DNA of 64,000 nucleotides from Candidatus Protistibacter heckmannii (GTDB lineage Bacteria; Pseudomonadota; Gammaproteobacteria; Burkholderiales; Burkholderiaceae): NCBI GenBank assembly GCA_025050535.1, contig JALBVF010000009.1, positions 1 to 64,000 of the forward strand, read 5' to 3'. Shown piece by piece: positions 33,333 to 45,625 of this stretch (position 1 is its first letter; each line of letters starts with the position of its first letter). The notes under the pieces were generated by a model. It saw only the letters and a program-made list of their open reading frames with translations, ran no database searches and was not told where the DNA came from. The position numbers and the translations under genes were made by a program.

Positions 33333-34691
33333 TCAGACTTCGGCCCACAGGTCGTGGCCGTCGGCGCCGGTGATGCGCGCCGAGATGATGTCGCTGACCT
33401 TGTAGCGGCGGGAAATCTTGGTGGGCTGCGAGAGAAAGACGTTGCCGTCGATCTCGGGCGCGTCGGCGTAGCTGCGGCCAATGCCGCCCTCGGGCGTCAT
33501 TTCTTCGACCAGCACCTTCATGACGCTGCCGACCTTGCGCTTAAGCCGCGCGGCGGACACCGCCTCGGCCACTTCCATCAGACGCGCACGGCGCTCCTCG
33601 CGGACTGCGTCGGGCAGCGCGCCGGGCAGTTCGTTGGCGCTGGCGCCGGTCACTGGCGAATAGGCGAAGCAGCCGACGTGGTCGAGCTCGGCCTCGCGCA
33701 GGAAGTCGAGCAGGAACTCAAACTCTTCCTCCGTCTCGCCGGGGAAGCCGGCGATGAAGGTGGAGCGGATGGTCAGCTCGGGGCAGGCCGCACGCCAGGC
33801 GCGGATGCACTCGAGATTCTTCTCGCCGCTGGCGGGGCGCTTCATGCGCTTGAGCACGTCCGGATGGGCATGCTGCAGCGGCACGTCCAGGTAGGGAAGG
33901 ATCCGGCCCTCGGCCATCAGCGGGATGACCTGGTCGACGTGCGGATAGGGATAGACGTAGTGCAGCCGCACCCAGGCGCCGTATGGCTCGGCGAGCTCGC
34001 CGAGCGCGGCGCACAGCTCGGTCATGTGGGTGCGCATCGGGCGGCCGTTCCAGAAGCCGGTGCGGTTGCGCAGGTCCACGCCGTAGGCGCTGGTGTCCTG
34101 CGAGACGACGAGCAGCTCCTTGACGCCGGCCTTGAGCAGGTTCTCGGCTTCGAGCATCACCTCGGCGAGCGGACGCGAGACGAGGTCACCGCGCATCAAG
34201 GGGATGATGCAGAAGCTGCAGCGGTGGTTGCAGCCTTCGGAAATCTTCAGATAGGCATAGTGCCGGGGCGTGAGGCGGATGCCCTGCGGCGGCACGAGGT
34301 CGGTGAAGGGGTTGTGCGGCTTTGGCAGGTTGGCGTGCACTGCCTGCATGACCTCGCCAACGGCGTGCGGGCCGGTGACGGCGAGCACCTTGGGATGCAC
34401 GGAGGCGACGATGTCGCGGCCTTCTCCGTCCTTCTTCGCCCCCAGGCAGCCGGTGACGATGACCTTGCCGTTCTCGGCCAGGGCTTCGCCGATGGCGTCC
34501 AGGCTCTCCAGGACCGCCGCGTCGATAAAGCCGCAGGTGTTGACGATGACGAGATCGGCGCCGTCGTAGCTGGACGCGGTCTCGTAGCCTTCGGCGTGCA
34601 GCTGCGTGAGGATCTGTTCAGAGTCGACCAGGGCCTTGGGGCAGCCGAGGGAGACGAAGCCGACTTTGGGAATGGTGTTCTGCTCGGGCAT
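33333..34691 (-). CDS. rimO: Ribosomal protein S12 methylthiotransferase RimO
   Basis: Intact, 452 residues from ATG 34691 ([20 protein letters not shown]). Radical-SAM enzyme adding a methylthio group to Asp89 of S12. The N-terminal domain has the three cluster cysteines ([22 protein letters not shown]). The radical-SAM motif is [13 protein letters not shown], and a C-terminal TRAM domain ends the protein. The PLMRG signature and QDTSAYG block separate RimO from MiaB. An in-frame upstream extension exists but lacks family similarity. Confidence 0.96.
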   Translation of the reverse strand: MPEQNTIPKVGFVSLGCPKALVDSEQILTQLHAEGYETASSYDGADLVIVNTCGFIDAAVLESLDAIGEALAENGKVIVTGCLGAKKDGEGRDIVASVHPKVLAVTGPHAVGEVMQAVHANLPKPHNPFTDLVPPQGIRLTPRHYAYLKISEGCNHRCSFCIIPLMRGDLVSRPLAEVMLEAENLLKAGVKELLVVSQDTSAYGVDLRNRTGFWNGRPMRTHMTELCAALGELAEPYGAWVRLHYVYPYPHVDQVIPLMAEGRILPYLDVPLQHAHPDVLKRMKRPASGEKNLECIRAWRAACPELTIRSTFIAGFPGETEEEFEFLLDFLREAELDHVGCFAYSPVTGASANELPGALPDAVREERRARLMEVAEAVSAARLKRKVGSVMKVLVEEMTPEGGIGRSYADAPEIDGNVFLSQPTKISRRYKVSDIISARITGADGHDLWAEV

Positions 34692-34774
34692 GGTGAAAAA
34701 TCCGCTGAGGCCCGAATTGTACCGCTCTTGGCGGTCCATGCTGCCCCGCCGCGCGTCGCCGGACCGGCGCGGAC

Positions 34775-35347
34775 TCAGCTCGAGCTCTTGTCGCCGCCGC
34801 TGCCGCCGGGAAAGCCCATGCTGCCGAACATGGACTTGGTCTGGTTCTGCATCTGCTCCTGCATCTGCATGAACGGTGTCTTGCTCTGCTCGATGTAGTT
34901 GCTCATCATGCCCTGCATAATCGGGCCCTGCATGGTCATGAACTGCGACCACATGTCGGTGTTGAATCTGGCGTTGCCACCGCCGTAGAGGTCCTTGGAG
35001 TTCTCGGTGAACTTCTTCTGGATCTCGATGAAGGCCTGGATGCTCTTCTCGAGATAGGAGCTCATCATGCCCTGCATGGCGTGGCCGTAGAAGTGGATGA
35101 TCTGCGAGAGCATCTCGCCAGAGAACATCGGCATGCCGCCGCTCTCCTCTTCGAGGAAGATCTGCAGCAGGATGCTGCGGCTCAGATCCTCGCCCGACTT
35201 GGCGTCGATGACCTTGAACTCCTCGTTGTCCAGCACCAGCCGCTTGACGTCGGTCAAGGTGATGTAGGTGCTGGTCTGCGTGTCGTAGAGCCTTCGATTG
35301 GGATATTTTTTAATCAGGCGCTCGGCACTTTTTTTCGTCGTTGTCAT
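34775..35347 (-). CDS. phaR: Polyhydroxyalkanoate synthesis repressor PhaR
   Basis: Intact, 190 residues. The N-terminal DNA/PHB-binding domain is typical ([40 protein letters not shown]). Two accumulation-associated repeats follow ([20 protein letters not shown]). The C-terminal tail is Met/Gln-rich ([19 protein letters not shown]). PhaR represses phasin and PHB genes and is released by PHB granules. Adjacent phaB and phaA fit that role. Confidence 0.94.
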   Translation of the reverse strand: MTTTKKSAERLIKKYPNRRLYDTQTSTYITLTDVKRLVLDNEEFKVIDAKSGEDLSRSILLQIFLEEESGGMPMFSGEMLSQIIHFYGHAMQGMMSSYLEKSIQAFIEIQKKFTENSKDLYGGGNARFNTDMWSQFMTMQGPIMQGMMSNYIEQSKTPFMQMQEQMQNQTKSMFGSMGFPGGSGGDKSSS

Positions 35348-35441
35348 GCAGTCTTTCCCTCCTGGATCCTGCCTAATTTACTTCAAATGCTCCTCCGTTG
35401 CAGGGCGCGGCCCGCTCCCGCGGGCCGGCCGCTGTTGAAGC

Positions 35442-36182
35442 TCAACCCATGTGCAGGCCGCCGTTGAGCGAGAAGTCCGCGCCGGTGGCGAAGCCAGATT
35501 CATCCGAGGCCAGCCAGGCGCAGATCGAGCCGATCTCCTCCGGCGTGCCCAGGCGCTTGACGGGGATCGTGCCGACGATCTTCTCCAGTACCTCGGGCTT
35601 GATCGCGCGGACCATGTCGGTGCCGATGTAGCCAGGCGACACGGTGTTGACGGTCACGCCCTTGGTGGCGACTTCCTGCGCCAGCGCCATGGTGAAGCCA
35701 TGGATGCCGGCCTTGGCGGTGGAATAGTTTGTCTGGCCGAACTGGCCCTTCTGGCCGTTCACCGACGAGATGCTGATGATGCGGCCCCAGCCCTTGTCGA
35801 CCATGTTGTCGATCACCTGCTTGGTGACGTTGAACAGGGAGTTCAGGTTGGTGGAGATGACCGCCTCCCAGTCGTCGGGCAGCATCTTTCGGAAGACGAC
35901 ATCGCGGGTGATGCCGGCGTTGTTGATCAGCACGTCGACGTTGCCCACCTCGACCTTGACCTTATCGAAGGCGGCCCGGGTGGACTCCCAGTCGGCGACG
36001 TTGCCCTCGGAGGCGATGAAGTCGAAGCCCAGGGCCTTCTGCTGCTCCAACCACTTGGCCTTGCGCGGGGAGTTCGGACCGCAGCCCGCGACGACGATGA
36101 AGCCGTCCTTGGCCAGCCTCTGGCAGATCGCAGCGCCGATGCCGCCCATGCCCCCAGTCACATATGCGATTTTTTTTCTCAT
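35442..36182 (-). CDS. phaB: Acetoacetyl-CoA reductase PhaB
   Basis: Intact, 246 residues. NADPH-dependent short-chain dehydrogenase giving (R)-3-hydroxybutyryl-CoA for PHB. Nucleotide-binding TGGMGGIGAAICQRLAKDG, NNAGITRD, catalytic Ser in IISISSVNGQKGQFGQTNYS, and Tyr/Lys in NYSTAKAGIHGF. The C-terminus LNGGLHMG is standard. IS copy 3 lies only 26 bases upstream of the ATG, so whatever preceded phaB (often phaC or phaA) has been separated or lost. Expression may now rely on the IS end. Confidence 0.95.
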   Translation of the reverse strand: MRKKIAYVTGGMGGIGAAICQRLAKDGFIVVAGCGPNSPRKAKWLEQQKALGFDFIASEGNVADWESTRAAFDKVKVEVGNVDVLINNAGITRDVVFRKMLPDDWEAVISTNLNSLFNVTKQVIDNMVDKGWGRIISISSVNGQKGQFGQTNYSTAKAGIHGFTMALAQEVATKGVTVNTVSPGYIGTDMVRAIKPEVLEKIVGTIPVKRLGTPEEIGSICAWLASDESGFATGADFSLNGGLHMG

Positions 36183-36208
36183 CTCGCCTTTTCCTTTCTT
36201 TCCACCTA

Positions 36209-37322
36209 TTTATCCAGCATTGAAACAATGAATTCAAGCAGCATACCGAACCGGCGCGTGTTCGAAGTAGCTCTTGACGCGCTCGGGCTGTCGCTAAACG
36301 CTGAGCAGATGCTGACGCGTGGCCTTCACCAGTTGCAGCTTCGAGCGATCTGGAGCGAGTTTGGTGCCGACCTGCTTCAGGTCGGCATTGGCCATTTCGT
36401 TGGGGCTCAGTTCGGGGCTGTAGCTTGGCAAGTAGAAGACTTCGATCTCGTGCTTGTGCTCGGCCAGCCAGGCCTTCACAGGCTTGCTGTGGTGCACACG
36501 CAGGTTGTCCAGGATCAGGTAGATCTTTCGGCCGGCATCCTTGACCAGCCGGCGCAGGAAGTCGATCAGAATGTCGGCGCTCAACGCTCCGTCGAAGGCC
36601 TGCCAGCGCATCTGGCCCTTGTTGGTGACGGTGGAGATCACCGACAAGCCGTGGCGCTTGTTGTTCACGCGAATCACGGGAGTCTGGCCTTGCGGGGCGT
36701 AGCTGTGCCCGCGCACGTCGTCGCGGCGCACGCCGGTCTCGTCGCCCCAGTGAATTTCGGCCCCCTCAGCCTTGGCGCAGGCGGCGATCACCGGGTAGTC
36801 CTCGTCGAGCCACTTTTTCACCGCCGCCGGCGACTGCTCGTAGGCCTTCTTCATGGGCTTTTTCGGCGTGAAGCCCAAACGCTCCAGATACAGGCCCATC
36901 GTGCGAACGGCCAGCTTGATGCCTTATCGGTTAAGGATCAACTCGGCAACTGCCTGGCGGCTCCACAGCGCATAGATCATCTTCAACTGGTCGGGCGTGC
37001 GGTCGCGGATCAGCCGCTGAACCTCGCGCTCCTGCTCCGCCGTCAGCGTTCTGCCCGTACCCTGCGGGCGCCCGGGGCGCTCAACGTCGAGGGCCTTCCA
37101 CCCGCCCGCGCGATACGCCTTCACCGCCGCAATGAGCGTCGTGCGCGACATCTCGCATTGCGCCGCCGTGTCCTTCAGGCTCACGCCATCCAGCCGCATT
37201 TTCACCGCACGTCGGCGCCGTTCGTTCAGGGCGGCTACCGGCAGCGTTCTCGAGTCGATTTTTTCCATGTAACAGCAGACTCTATATCACTCAATAAGTT
37301 CAATGTTTCAATGCCTGATCAA
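36209..37322 (-). mobile_element. IS630-family insertion sequence, copy 3
   Basis: 1114 bp between TA 36207-36208 and TA 37323-37324, same orientation as copy 1. The right flank is the interrupted transposase gene of a different IS630 element, while the left flank is the phaB upstream region and not the rest of that element. So one side of the insertion has been replaced by a later rearrangement. Confidence 0.9.
36294..37268 (-). CDS. IS630-type transposase, copy 3, two ORFs split by an in-frame TAA
   Basis: ATG 37268 (MEKIDSRTLPVAALNERR) opens the helix-turn-helix ORF of 114 residues, ending at TAA 36924-36926. The DDE ORF runs from ATG 36899 to TAG 36294 with all three acidic motifs (HWGDETGV, LILDNLRVHHSK, SPELSPNEMAN). 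Of the four copies this one has the best-preserved pair of ORFs, including a real ATG for the first. Confidence 0.87.
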
Positions 37323-37324
37323 TA

Positions 37325-38082
37325 AAGGCACCATCGATGATCATCCAGCTTGCCTTGCCCTGATTGGTCACTGTGGAAATCATCGACAGCTTCTGTCGCG
37401 TACCTCTAACCGCCATCGTGACCGGGGTTTGCCCTTTTGGAGCATAACTGCGGCCCCGAACATCCGTATTCACCAACGCGGTTTCGTCACCCCAGTGAGT
37501 CTCGCCACCTTCGGCCTTGGCACGCTTCTCGATGGCCAGATACTCCTGATCGATCCACTGCTTGACAGACTCCGGTCGCTGTTCATAAGCGCGTTTGATC
37601 GGCTTTTTCGGCGTGAAACCCCAGCGCTTGAGGTAGTCTCCGACCGCACGTATTGAGAGTCTGAACGCGTATTCCTGTTCGATGAACAGCATGATCGCGC
37701 CTCGCGTCCAGAGCGCAGATTCCATCTTCAACTGCTCCGGACGTTTGTCGCAGATCGTGCGCCGGATTGCTTCTTCTTGATCCACATTCAGCCGTCTTCC
37801 GTCTCCTGGCGTACGACCTCGTTGGCACGGCTTCAGGGCCGCCGCGGCCCCTTCTTCATAGAGATCAATGGCCAGTCGAGCCGCCGGGTAACTCAGCCCT
37901 GTCAACTCCACGATGGCCAGGACTCCGTATCCCTTCCGATGCAACCTCACGACCTGCTTTCGCCTCTCGTGCAGTTGCTTCAGTTTCTGGTATCGAGCGT
38001 TTTCTTTTTCTATGCCAACTCGATGCCAGAAATGATAATAAGTTAAATCTTTATATTGCCGCGTCAATAATACGTCATCCAC
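37325..38082 (-). pseudogene. Transposase of a second, distinct IS630-type element, 3' end missing
   Basis: A separate IS630-family transposase, clearly diverged from copies 1-4. It has a helix-turn-helix region (GYGVLAIVELTGLSYPAARL), RGRTPGDGRRLNVDQEEAIR, LKRWGFTPKKPIKRAYEQ and the first catalytic Asp (THWGDETALVNTDVRGRSY). It is open from GTG 38082 but stops abruptly after SWMIIDGAFID, where IS copy 3 begins. The second Asp and the Glu are lost. The missing third does not occur on the far side of copy 3. Confidence 0.88.
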
Positions 38083-38085
38083 TAC

Positions 38086-38123
38086 AAACCCATAAGGCTT
38101 CCAAACGGAAGCCTTATGGGTTT
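38086..38123. terminator. Perfect 17-bp inverted repeat, possible bidirectional terminator or IS end
   Basis: AAACCCATAAGGCTTCC, loop AAAC, then the exact reverse complement ending in GGGTTT. It lies between the truncated transposase and tRNA-Thr. The T runs on both sides are short (three), so a terminator is only one reading. It could also belong to the end of the second IS element. Confidence 0.45.
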
Positions 38124-38158
38124 GTCGACAATTTCTTTGGGCTGCCTGGGAGGGGGAT

Positions 38159-38234
<76 letters not shown>

Positions 38235-38246
38235 GTGAGGCGGATT

Positions 38247-40508
38247 CTACTCGAAGCTCGTCTCGCCGATGAATTTGGCGGTGAAGTAGACGGAGGTGCC
38301 TTCATTGAGGGTGGATTCGACCCACAGGGTTCCGCCCAGGCGCTCCATGGCGCGCTGGCAGACGGCGAGGCCCATGCCGCGGCCGGGGAATTAGCCCTTG
38401 CTGTGAAATTTTCGGAAGGGCTCTGAATAGGTGATGCCGGTGGGCGGGACAAAGCCCGCACCGTTGTCGCGCACGTAGACGACTTGGCCGTAGCCTTCGT
38501 GGCGTGCGCGCACGACCTGGATGGCGGCGCCGTCGCGGCCGCGCGTGAATTTCCAGGCGTTGGTCATGAGCTGGCGCAGCAGCAGGCGCGTGAGGTCGGG
38601 GTCGGATTCGAGCACGAGGCCGCTTTCGAGCTTGAGTTCAACGTTGCGGTTGGGTTCTTCCTTCTGGAGTTCGCCGACGACTTCGCGCGCAATGCGGCTC
38701 AGGTCCACGGGCTGCAGGCGCGGACACCATTTGGCGACGCGCGAGAGCTCGAGGAGATCGTCAAGCGTCTCCCCCATTTCGCGGGTGGCGCCGAGCATGC
38801 GCTCGACGCGCCGGCTGCCATCCTCGCTGGGTTCGGGGCCGTCCTGGCTGAGCACCATGCCGCCGAAACCCTGGATGGTGATCAGCGGGGCGCGCAGATC
38901 GTGGGCGATGGAGCTGGCGAAGATGTCCAGATGCGCATTGCGGCGGCTGAGCTCACCTTCACTCTCCTGAATGCGGTCCTGCAGCTCCCGGGTGAGCGCT
39001 TCGTTGCGCTGCTGCGATTCGACCAGCGGTGTAACGTCGCGCGCGGTGCTGCGATAGCCGCGGAATTGGCCGTCGGTGTCGAAGACGGGGCTGCCGTTGA
39101 CGGTTACGTAGGAGGTTCCACCACCGAAGTTGCTGACGGAATAGACGAAGTTGGAGAAAGGCGGATGTTGTTCGAGATGGCGGTTGTGCTCCGCCCAGAA
39201 GGCTTCGTCGTCGGGGTTGCGCGCGACTTCCTGGTGCCGTTTTCCAACGAGCTTCTCGGGCTGGAAGAGTGAGTCGCACGGATAGTCACCGTGGAAATGC
39301 ACGAAGCGGAAGTCGGCGTCCTGCTTCCATTACCAGTCGGAGGAGATGTCGGTGAAGGTGCGGTAGCGTTCTTCGCGCGAAGCGAGCTCGGTGGTGGCCT
39401 CGCGGACTTTGGCTTCGACCTTGCGGCTGGACTGGACGAGCGCGTCGATCAGGGCTGCGAAGAGCAGCGAAATGACGACGCTGCAGGCGAGGATGAGCAG
39501 GGGGATGTTGGAGAGCCAGGCCGAATCTAAGCCCCTGGGTTCGAAGGCCTGGATCTCCCACTGGCGGTCGCCGACGGGAACGCGCAGGCTGAGCGTTGGC
39601 TGGCGGGTGTCGGGGGTGGCTGAACGCTTGGAGACTTCGGTGGGCGAGAGTTTCATCCAACTCGTGTCGAAGATGAGCGAGGTGCCGCCGGCGGTGAGCG
39701 CCTGGATGTCGACGATGCGCAGGTCCACGCCTTCGAGCATTTCAGCGGAGAGGATGTTGCCGACGAGATCGAGGATGCGAAAGCCCACGCCGACCAGCCC
39801 CCAGGCGGCCGCCTTGCGTTCTTCTTCGCTCTGGGGATTGGTACCGCGGCGGTACACGGGCAGGCGTACGACGACGCTGACGGTGTCGGGCTTGGCGCCC
39901 ACGGTCCTGTCCTTGGCGAGCACGATGGGCGGCGTGGCGACGGCTTCGCCGCGGGTGATGGCGGCCTCGGCATAGCTGCGGTAGGCCTGGCCGGGATCGT
40001 AGAGATCGTAGCCAAAGGTGGCGGGCACGAAGGGATAGAGGTGACGGATGACGAGATGCTCTTCGAATTGGCCGAAGGGTTTGATGCGGAATTCGGGATG
40101 GCCGTCGGGATTGAGGCTGAAGTCGCAGCGCGTGGCTTCGGTGAACACGGTGGCGTCCTTGCCCTTGACGGAGCGGGCGACGAAGGTGATGGAGAGATCT
40201 GGGTAGCGGTTCTGCAGCGAGATCAGCTTGACGTAGTTGGCAAACTGCAGATCGTTGGGATTCTCTTCGAGCTGGCAGAAGGCGCGCAGGCCGGGCAGCG
40301 TGTCGATGTAGGCCTGGATGCTGTTGGTGAGGTCGAGCCGAAAGAAGCCTGCGAGACGATTGATTTCGGTGCCGCGCCGGAAGGTTTCCTAGACGACGAC
40401 GTTCTGATAGAAGACGCCGGTCGCGAGCAGGCCGAGCACGAGCACCACCACCCCGACCAAGCAGCCGTGCAAGGCTAACAGCTGCAGTCTCGCATCGATT
40501 GTCTCCAT
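38247..40508 (-). pseudogene. CHASE/PAS sensor histidine kinase (pseudogene)
   Basis: ATG 40508 to TAG 38247, 754 codons with no frameshift. Order: first membrane helix (ALHGCLVGVVVLVLGLLATG), a ~300-residue extracytoplasmic CHASE-type sensor (LDLTNSIQAYIDTLPGLRAF, RHLYPFVPATFGYDLYD), second helix (IPLLILACSVVISLLFAALI), PAS domain, then the kinase. The phospho-acceptor His is in FASSIAHDLRAPLITI. The ATPase has N box LMTNAWKFTRG, G1 YVRDNGAGFV, and G2 GRGMGLAVCQRAM. Three stops interrupt it: TAG 40389-40391 (NVVV*ETF), TAA 39330-39332 (SSDW*WKQD, probably Tyr) and TAA 38391-38393 inside the G2 region (HSKG*FPGRG). No response regulator gene is adjacent. It ends 12 nt before tRNA-Thr. Confidence 0.85.
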
Positions 40509-40538
40509 CGCAGTGCTCGAAGAGGAATTAATTGGCTA

Positions 40539-41652
40539 TTGATCCGGCACTGAAACAATGAACTCAAGCAGCATACCGAACCGGCGCATGTTCGAAGTAG
40601 CTCTTGACGCGCTCGGGCTGTCGCTAAACGCTGAGCAGATGCTGGCGCGTGGCCTTCACCAGTTGCAGCTTCGAGCGATCTGGAGCGAGTTTGGTGCCGA
40701 CCTGCTTCAGGTCGGCATTGGCCATTTCGTTGGGGCTCAGTTCGGGGCTGTAGCTGGGCAAGTAGAAGACTTCGATCTCGTGCTTGTGCTCGGCCAGCCA
40801 GGCCTTCACAGGCTTTCTGTGGTGCACGCGCAGGTTGTCCAGGATCAGGTAGATCTTTCGGCCGGCATCCTTGACCAGCCGGCGCAGGAAGTCGATCAGG
40901 ATGTCGGCGCTCAACGCTCCGTCGAAGGCCTGCCAGCGCATCTGGCCCTTGTTGGTGACGGTGGAGATCACCGACAAGCCGTGGCGCTTGTTGTTCACGC
41001 GAATCACGGGAGTCTGGCCTTGCGGGGCGTAGCTGTGCCCGCGCACGTCGTCGCGGCGCACGCCGGTCTCGTCGCCCCAGTGAATTTCGGCCCCCTCAGC
41101 CTTGGCGCAGGCGGCGATCACCGGGTAGTCCTCGTCGAGCCACTTTTTCACCGCCGCCGGCGACTGCTCGTAGGCCTTCTTCATGGGCTTTTGCGGCGTG
41201 AAGCCCCAACGCTCCAGATACAGGCCCATCGTGCGAACGGCCAGCTTGATGCCTTATCGGTTAAGGATCAACTCGGCCACTGCCTGGCGGCTCCACAGCG
41301 CGTAGATCATCTTCAACTGGTCGGGCGTGCGGTCGAGGATCAGCCGCTGAACCTCGCGCTCCTGCTCCGCCGTCAGCGTTCTGCCCGTACCCTGCGGGCG
41401 CCCGGGGCGCTCAACGTCGAGGGCCTTCCACCCGCCCGCGCGATACGCCTTCACCGCCGCAATGAGCGTCGTGTTCGACATCTCGCATTGCGCCGCCGCG
41501 TCCTTCAGGCTCACGCCATCCAGCCGCATCTTCACCACACGTCGGCGCCGTTCGTTCAGGGCAGCTACCGGCAGCGTTCTCGAGTCGATTTTGTCCCTGC
41601 AACAATAGACTCTATATCACTCAATAAGTTCATTGTTTAAGTGCCGGACCAA
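40539..41652 (-). mobile_element. IS630-family insertion sequence, copy 4
   Basis: 1114 bp flanked by TA at 40537-40538 and 41653-41654. The terminal repeats are best seen here: TTGATCCGGCACTGAAACAA at one end and, reversed, TTGGTCCGGCACTTAAACAA at the other. It cut the 3' part of the haloacid dehalogenase gene. The lost part of that gene is not found on the other side, where the histidine kinase starts. Confidence 0.92.
40624..41538 (-). CDS. IS630-type transposase, copy 4, two ORFs split by an in-frame TAA
   Basis: The DDE ORF (40624-41229, ATG 41229) is complete with HWGDETGV, LILDNLRVHHRK and SPELSPNEMAN. The upstream ORF ends at TAA 41254-41256, the same codon as in the other copies. 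The usual ATG reads AGG (as in copy 1) and a stop lies upstream in frame, so only a GTG at 41538 remains; the homologous region extends to about 41592. The first half is therefore probably not made in full. Confidence 0.8.
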
Positions 41653-41654
41653 TA

Positions 41655-42184
41655 ATATCTCGCGCGCCGGCACGCCGAAGGCATCCGGACCCAGCAGATA
41701 GGACTCGGGCGCGGTCTTGAAGCGGCGCACCGCGTCCACCGAGAGCAGATGATCAAACAGCTCGCCCATGCCCGCGCTCTTCAGCACCATGTCGAGCATC
41801 TCGGCGCTGCCGTTGGAGAGGATGCCCGTGGGCATGCCCAGCACGCGCAGTTCCCGCAGCACGCCCAGGTTCTCCGGAAACGCGGACAGGCAGGCGCACT
41901 CCACCATCAGCGCGGCCTCCCTCCTTGCCCAGGTTCAGGCCCATGCGCTTGGCGCAATAACGCAGCGCGCGTCCGGCCAGATCTCAGAACGGCAGGTAGT
42001 GGCGCGTGCCGCCCGCCGTATGCGGATCCGACAGCGACACCAGGCGCGTGTATTCGATCTGCCTGTCGCGCCACATCGCCGCGAGCGCCATCCCCTGCCC
42101 CGGGAACAGATGCTCTGCGCGGGCGCTCACCGAATACACGTCGAACAAGGTGCCGTAGGCGTCGAAAAGAATGGCTTTGATCAT
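41655..42184 (-). pseudogene. L-2-haloacid dehalogenase (HAD family), truncated by IS copy 4
   Basis: ATG 42184 (MIKAILFDAYGTLFDVYSV, nucleophile Asp in FDAYGT). The family sequence continues through QGMALAAMWRDRQIEYTRL to a TGA at 41984-41986 (YLPF*DLAGRAL, Trp expected). A frameshift follows near 41915, then LGMPTGILSNGSAEMLDMVL and the Lys-containing VDAVRRFKTAPESYLL. After REILLV the IS begins, removing the last ~50 residues with the C-terminal catalytic Asp/Asn region. Three independent lesions. It is divergent from the broken LysR gene, a usual regulator-target pairing. Confidence 0.85.
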
Positions 42185-42266
42185 GGTGGACAGATTCTAT
42201 TCCGCCCTAATAAATAATAAAAACGCTAAATTTATCACTTGATTCGTGACTTTTTTGCAGGTAATT

Positions 42267-43120
42267 GTGGATCACTTCAAGCAGATCAGCACCTTCGCCT
42301 CGGTCGCCCAGAAAGGCAGCCTCAGCGCCGCCGCCTTGGCCGCGGCCGTCATCGGCCGGCGCCTGGACGCGCTCGAGGAGCGCATGTGCGTCAAGCTCTT
42401 CCTGCGCAGCACCAGCTCACCCTGACCTTCGAAGGCGCCGCCCTTCTCGAACACTGTCAGCGCATCCTCGCCGAGGCCAGCGGCCATCTGTGCATCAGCG
42501 CCCCGGCCGGCTTCGGCAGGCGCCACGTCGCGCCCCTGCTTCCCGGCTGTATGGCCCAGCACCCCGAAGTCACCCTCACGCTCGACCTCTCCGACCGCAT
42601 CGTCGATCTCGTCAACGAAGGCTTCGACTGCGCCATCCGCCTCGGCGACCTGCCCGACTCCAGCCTCGTCAGCATCCAGCTCGCCGACATCCGCCGGCTC
42701 TGCGTCGCCGCGCCCGGCTACCTCGCGCGGCGGGGCACGCCGCGCAGCCTCGAAGACCTCTCCGCGCACCGCTGCCTCACCCTGCCCTCCTCCTCCGTCC
42801 AGTCGCACGGCTGGACCTTCCGCGAGCCCAGCGGCGGCATCGTCACCATCAAGACCGGCGGCGCCATGGAATGCAGCGACGGCGCGGTGCTCCACGAATG
42901 GTGCCTGCAGGGCTACGGCATCGCCTGGCGCTCCATGTTGGAAGTCGGCGGAGATCTGGCCGCCGGCCGGCTCGTCGCCGTGCTCGAGGAATTCGCCGCG
43001 CCGCCCGTCGGCATCCACGCCGTCTTCGCGCAGCGCCGCCATCTGCCGCTGCGCGTTCGCCTGCTCATCGATCACCTGCGCAACACCTACGGGCGCCCGG
43101 ACTATTGGCAGGCCGCCTGA
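42267..43120 (+). pseudogene. LysR-family transcriptional regulator (pseudogene)
   Basis: GTG 42267 (VDHFKQISTFASVAQKGSLS) opens the helix-turn-helix. The recognition-helix region is shortened (ALAAAVIGRRLDALEERM, a few residues missing before IGRR). A frameshift near 42410 follows, then LTLTFEGAALLEHCQRILAE. A further deletion of about 15 residues joins this to SGHLCISAPAGFGRRHVAPL. The effector-binding domain is then open to TGA 43120 (IVDLVNEGFDCAIRLGDLPD, HEWCLQGYGIAWRS). The AT-rich 82-bp gap to the dehalogenase probably held both promoters. Confidence 0.85.
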
Positions 43121-43223
43121 GCGGCCCGTACGCACGCGCGAGCAACGGGCGCGCCGCCGTCATGGAACTCTATCCCTCGCGGGTGAACAACCTTCGTCAT
43201 TCCCCGTCGCCCAGGAGGCCAAC

Positions 43224-43800
43224 ATGTTCTCCATCCACCGCCGTCCCTCCTCGTCCGCCTGCCTGGTCCAGCGCCCCTACTTCAGCTCTGAAATCGAAGA
43301 CGAGCGGCTCGCTCCATCGATGAAACAATCCCTCGACGCCGCGCTCGACTATCTGCGCGGCCGGCACGAGAGCTTCCAGAAGACCAAGTGGGCGCCCTTC
43401 ACCGACATCGGCGACATGCGCAAGCAGCTCAACGAACATCTACGCACGCAGAACCGCCTCCAACTTGGCGATACCAGCCTGATCGCCCTGCTCCAGCAGC
43501 ATCCGCCGCTCATCAAACTGATCCCCCGGCATGCGCCGGTCTACTCTCCCTTCGGCGCCGCGCCGCTCCTCCATCGCCGCCGGACACTGCGCGCCGCTGC
43601 CCGACTCCCCGGCCCGCCGCGCACGCCAGCTTGAACGCGCCTGGCCCCTGCACATGCGGCACAACGCCGGCTCTCCGGCCGAGCCCGCCGACGGCGGCGC
43701 ACGCCGCGGCCGCAGCGGGTCCGTGCACTTCCATTACGGAGACAGCAGCTCCGACTCGGACAGCAGCCCCGTGGACAGCCGCAGCGTCAGCCCGCCCTGA
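43224..43800 (+). pseudogene. Unknown protein, probably frameshifted, with Ser/Asp-rich tail
   Basis: ATG 43224 with a strong site (CCCAGGAGGCCAAC). The first frame gives MFSIHRRPSSSACLVQRPYF and a helical stretch ([38 protein letters not shown]) and closes at TGA 43632. From about 43560 another frame is more protein-like: [19 protein letters not shown], then a tail [20 protein letters not shown] to TGA 43800. The combined length is 1 modulo 3, so a single extra base would explain both. I recognise no family. The polar, Ser/Asp-rich end and the lack of a signal peptide or membrane segment are the only clues. It precedes prfC but need not be related. Confidence 0.45.
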
Positions 43801-43918
43801 GCACGCGCCGGCTTTCTCAGCCGCGCGCGGCGGCGTTCCGGTAAAATCGCGAGTTTTCCGGCATCGCCGCCCCGCAGCCTGCGGCGCAGGCACAGCTGGC
43901 CCCGCTTCCAGACAGCCC

Positions 43919-45505
<1,587 letters not shown>

Positions 45506-45511
45506 GACGGG

Positions 45512-45546
45512 CCATGTCCGGCCGGGCGAAGGCTGGCCGGACATGG
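45512..45546 (+). terminator. Hairpin after prfC, probable terminator
   Basis: CCATGTCCGGCC and GGCCGGACATGG form a perfect 12-bp stem with an 11-base loop, 6 bases after the prfC stop. The T run is weak, so it may need Rho or may only stabilise the transcript. Confidence 0.5.
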
Positions 45547-45625
45547 CAAATTTCAGAGATGATCAATTTTCTTCCAGCCGGGTGACGCCACATCTGCCGG
45601 CGTCACCAAGAAAAAGGAAGAAACA

